From: Gammaproteobacteria bacterium
GTDB lineage: Bacteria > Pseudomonadota > Gammaproteobacteria > Pseudomonadales > Cellvibrionaceae
Reading direction: 5' to 3'
NCBI GenBank assembly: GCA_004172865.1
Contig: SEBV01000015.1
Location: 62,001-126,000 of the forward strand
DNA: 64,000 nucleotides
The notes under the pieces are model-generated. The model searched no databases. It was not told the origin of the DNA and was given only the letters and a program-made list of their open reading frames with translations. Positions 61,981 to 64,000 of this stretch are shown here, piece after piece. Position numbers and translations under genes: made by a program. How positions within the stretch are numbered: the stretch's first letter is position 1; every line of letters begins with the position of its first letter.

Positions 61981-63543
61981 TTATTCAACTGCAACCACAA
62001 TTACCGATTTAGCTGGCAACTTAATACTTAGCTTTCCACCTTTAGCCTGCGCACTAAATGCTGCAGGTTTAATGACTTCAGGCTTTTCAAACGTATTATG
62101 GGCATCCATTAATTCCGAAGTCAGCACGCGGCCTTTTGCTGAAGATACTTTTTCAGCGCCAAGATTTAAAGCTACTTCGACTTCCTGTTTTGGATTTGTG
62201 TTAACCAAGGCCACATACAATTTTCCGTCTTTAGCGCGTGCAGCTGATGCACTTACTTCTGGAATACTTGTTGAACCCAAAGTGTATTTTGGGTTGTTAT
62301 TAATTGTAGTTGGCAATGACGTTGCATTTTGGAACGGCTTATACATATCGAATGCGTGATAAGTTGGAGTCAAGATCATCTTATCTTTATCCGTCAAAAT
62401 CATTGCCTGTAATACGTTTACCATTTGCGCAATATTGGTCATGCGTACGCGGTCGGCGTGAGCGTGGAAAATATTGAAATTGAGTGCAGCAACAATCGCG
62501 TCGCGTAAACTATTTTGTTGATACAAGAAACCAGTATTGGTGCCAGCCTCAACGTCGTACCAGGTGCCCCACTCGTCTACATCAAATGCAATTTTTTTCT
62601 CGGGATCATTTTTATCCATGACCGCGACATTGTTTTTAATCAAGGTATCCATGCGCAAAGTTTTATCCAGCGTGGATATCCATTGTGCTTCCGGGAAACC
62701 GAGGGCGGCGCCTTTTACTTTCCACTCGCCGGTTGGAATTGTGTAGTAGTGGAAACTCACCGCATCAAATTTCATGTTCCATTTTTCGCGAACATTTTTT
62801 GTTAAGGTATCCGACCAGGATGTGTCGTCATCATTACCACCAGCGGCGATAAAAATAGGCGTGTTATCTTTTGGTGTCTTTAAAAAACTCGCGTATTGAT
62901 TGTAGAGGCTCGAATAAAATTGCGGAGTCATGTTACCGCCGCAACCCCAAGCTTCATTGCCGATGGCGAAGTAGGAAATTTTAAACGGTTTATCGCGACC
63001 GTTTTTGCGACGCAATTCAGCTAAAGTAGATTTGCCCTCGCCGGTCATATACTCAAGCCACTCAGCCATTTCTTGCGATGTACCTGTGCCCAAATTGCCG
63101 TTCACATAAGCATCAGCACCTAACAACTCAACCAAATCAAAAAATTCGTGGGTACCCACAGCATTATTTTCTTCAACGCCGCCCCAGTTGGTATTCACTT
63201 TTACCGGGCGATTCGCGCGCGTGCCAATGCCGTCGCGCCAGTGATATTCATCTGCAAAACAACCACCGGGCCAACGCACCAGCGGAACCTGCAATTTTTT
63301 TAATGCGCCCACAACGTCGTTGCGCCAGCCTTTGGTATTGGGAATTTTTGAATCTGGACCAACCCATATGCCGCCGTAGATACCTGAGCCAAGGTGCTCG
63401 GCAAATTGACCGTAAACATCTTTATTAATTACCGCGCCAGGCTTTTGTACATCCACGATAACTTCAACTTTGTCCGCTGCAAATGCACTTGCAGTCATCA
63501 AGCTAAGGCTCACAAGCATCACTTTCAGGTTGAGCTTTAACAT
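61981..63543 (-). CDS. abf51A: Secreted GH51 alpha-L-arabinofuranosidase
   Basis: A 520-residue GH51 enzyme. It has a signal peptide (ending ASAFA, about 22) and then VYGQFAEHLGSGIYGGIW and VPLVRWPGGCFADEYHWRD, typical of GH51. The acid/base Glu197 is in IGNEAWGCGG and the nucleophile Glu324 in DVDEWGTWY. A C-terminal beta domain with LYVALVNTNPKQEVEVAL follows. It removes arabinose side chains from arabinoxylan or arabinan. The symbol follows the Cellvibrio homologue I recall; no search was run. GGAGA precedes the ATG. Its neighbour upstream is the end of a GH3-type gene. Confidence 0.93.
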   Translation of the reverse strand: MLKLNLKVMLVSLSLMTASAFAADKVEVIVDVQKPGAVINKDVYGQFAEHLGSGIYGGIWVGPDSKIPNTKGWRNDVVGALKKLQVPLVRWPGGCFADEYHWRDGIGTRANRPVKVNTNWGGVEENNAVGTHEFFDLVELLGADAYVNGNLGTGTSQEMAEWLEYMTGEGKSTLAELRRKNGRDKPFKISYFAIGNEAWGCGGNMTPQFYSSLYNQYASFLKTPKDNTPIFIAAGGNDDDTSWSDTLTKNVREKWNMKFDAVSFHYYTIPTGEWKVKGAALGFPEAQWISTLDKTLRMDTLIKNNVAVMDKNDPEKKIAFDVDEWGTWYDVEAGTNTGFLYQQNSLRDAIVAALNFNIFHAHADRVRMTNIAQMVNVLQAMILTDKDKMILTPTYHAFDMYKPFQNATSLPTTINNNPKYTLGSTSIPEVSASAARAKDGKLYVALVNTNPKQEVEVALNLGAEKVSSAKGRVLTSELMDAHNTFEKPEVIKPAAFSAQAKGGKLSIKLPAKSVIVVAVE

Positions 63544-63692
63544 AGGATTCTCCTAATGAGTTTATTGTTATTAAGTAATTCACTGTTCAAGACAGTTAGT
63601 TTTTATGGTGCGGCGTAATCATACAGTGGAAGATATTATTGTCATATAATTTAACAGAAGTTTACGAGTAAAAAGCAAATTTTAACCATTAA

Positions 63693-63726
63693 AAAAGGCC
63701 AATCCGTTTTAGCGGCTTGGCCTTTT
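63693..63726 (-). terminator. Terminator after the GH3-type gene
   Basis: AAAAGGCCAA (63693-63702) pairs with TTGGCCTTTT (63717-63726), with an inner CCG/CGG pair set. On the minus strand it lies about 20 bases past the stop of the partial gene and before the GH51 promoter. Confidence 0.88.
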
Positions 63727-63745
63727 CTATATCGAAAACAATAAG

Positions 63746-64000
63746 TTATTTAATAAACTTACCGTTTACATCCAAAGTAGCTGCATTCAAATGCACAGTT
63801 ACGCTAGTTGCTTGGGCATCCAGCGCGTGTGACGCGAGAATGACTTTGTAATCTCCTTCGGCGATTTTCCAGGTTTTGGATGCAGTTTCATAAACCGCTA
63901 CTAAACGTGGATCAACCGTAACGCTTGATGTGGTGCTTGCGCCCGCTTTCAAGTCAACTTTTTGGAAGCCGCCTAAACGTTTTGGCGATTCCCATTGCGC
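63746..64000 (-). CDS. C-terminal end of a GH3-type glycosidase (partial)
   Basis: The frame runs in from beyond the window and ends at 63746; 84 residues are seen. SPKRLGGFQKVDLKAGAS, SSVTVDPRLVAVYETASKTW and EGDYKVILASHALD match the fibronectin-III-like domain that closes many GH3 beta-glucosidases and beta-xylosidases (pattern: L.gF.kv.L.pGes..V...l). The catalytic domains are outside the window, so the substrate cannot be stated. It lies upstream of the GH51 gene on the same strand, with a terminator between. Confidence 0.8.
   Translation of the reverse strand, partial: AQWESPKRLGGFQKVDLKAGASTTSSVTVDPRLVAVYETASKTWKIAEGDYKVILASHALDAQATSVTVHLNAATLDVNGKFIK

Noticed and set aside
63582-63596. 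Possible LexA box ACTGT-N5-ACAGT upstream of GH51
   Set aside because: The spacing is wrong: CTG and CAG are 7 bases apart, not 10, and GH51 is not an SOS gene.

Overview
The window looks like a chromosomal segment of a Gram-negative gammaproteobacterium that degrades polysaccharides, most likely Cellvibrio or a close Cellvibrionaceae relative. Three things point there. First, a chitin-type AA10 lytic polysaccharide monooxygenase is followed by CBM5- and CBM73-like modules on long serine linkers, an arrangement I associate with Cellvibrio. Second, a secreted GH5 cellulase, a secreted GH51 arabinofuranosidase and the end of a GH3-type enzyme lie nearby. Third, the housekeeping blocks (aroQ-accBC, dusB-fis-purHD, nadK-rhomboid-pepN, rlmM, trmL, mnmC) have pseudomonad/Cellvibrio-like order. 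I saw no tRNA, rRNA, CRISPR array, prophage or transposase gene.

Layout. 1-3060: tusA (partial), an unknown small gene, rlmM, yheU, a GcvR-like ACT protein and a DUF2721 membrane protein. 3137-20391: one long minus-strand MSHA type IV pilus locus reading mshI, mshI2, J, K, L, M, N, E, G, an F-like gene, A, C, D, O, P, Q, with many start/stop overlaps. No mshB or mshH was recognised. 20559-24645: trmL, two flavodoxins and mnmC in an overlapping operon, then a ComFB-family protein. 24716-31649: a DUF502 protein, a glutamine-cyclotransferase-like protein, and a minus-strand operon of a TPR-like lipoprotein, a degenerate PCuAC protein, a DUF2333 protein, DNA polymerase II, a broken small lipoprotein gene and an SMI1/KNR4 protein. 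31942-44370: dsbD, aroQ-accB-accC, an acetyltransferase, prmA, a zinc-ribbon/DUF3426 membrane protein, dusB-fis, purH and purD.

44445-50930: an Oar-like TonB-dependent receptor, a RES-Xre toxin-antitoxin pair, an M50 membrane protease and a CvfB-like S1 protein. 51019-64000: the GH5 enzyme, a minus-strand operon nadK, phosphoesterase, rhomboid, yeaC, pepN, fosA, then cysK, the AA10 enzyme, the GH51 enzyme and a partial GH3-type gene.

How it fits together. The MSHA locus encodes a complete-looking extension ATPase, platform, secretin, pilins and a large exported adhesin-like MshQ; MshE carries the c-di-GMP-binding MshEN domain, and a ComFB protein (a family reported to bind cyclic dinucleotides) lies nearby. 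TusA and MnmC both act on the mnm5s2U34 wobble pathway, and TrmL also modifies wobble position 34. The carbohydrate genes are separately transcribed, each with a strong ribosome-binding site, and at least three have inverted or direct repeats upstream that could be operators.

The most noteworthy non-routine signals are: a perfect 22-bp inverted repeat in the purH leader; four GTTCGAYTTT direct repeats upstream of the AA10 gene; a gap-free shared domain between MshN and the lipoprotein of the polB operon; the metal-ligand-less PCuAC protein; and the nonsense-interrupted lipoprotein gene between polB and the SMI1 gene. I did not find a clearly new large system. All family names come from reading the translated sequences, not from database searches.
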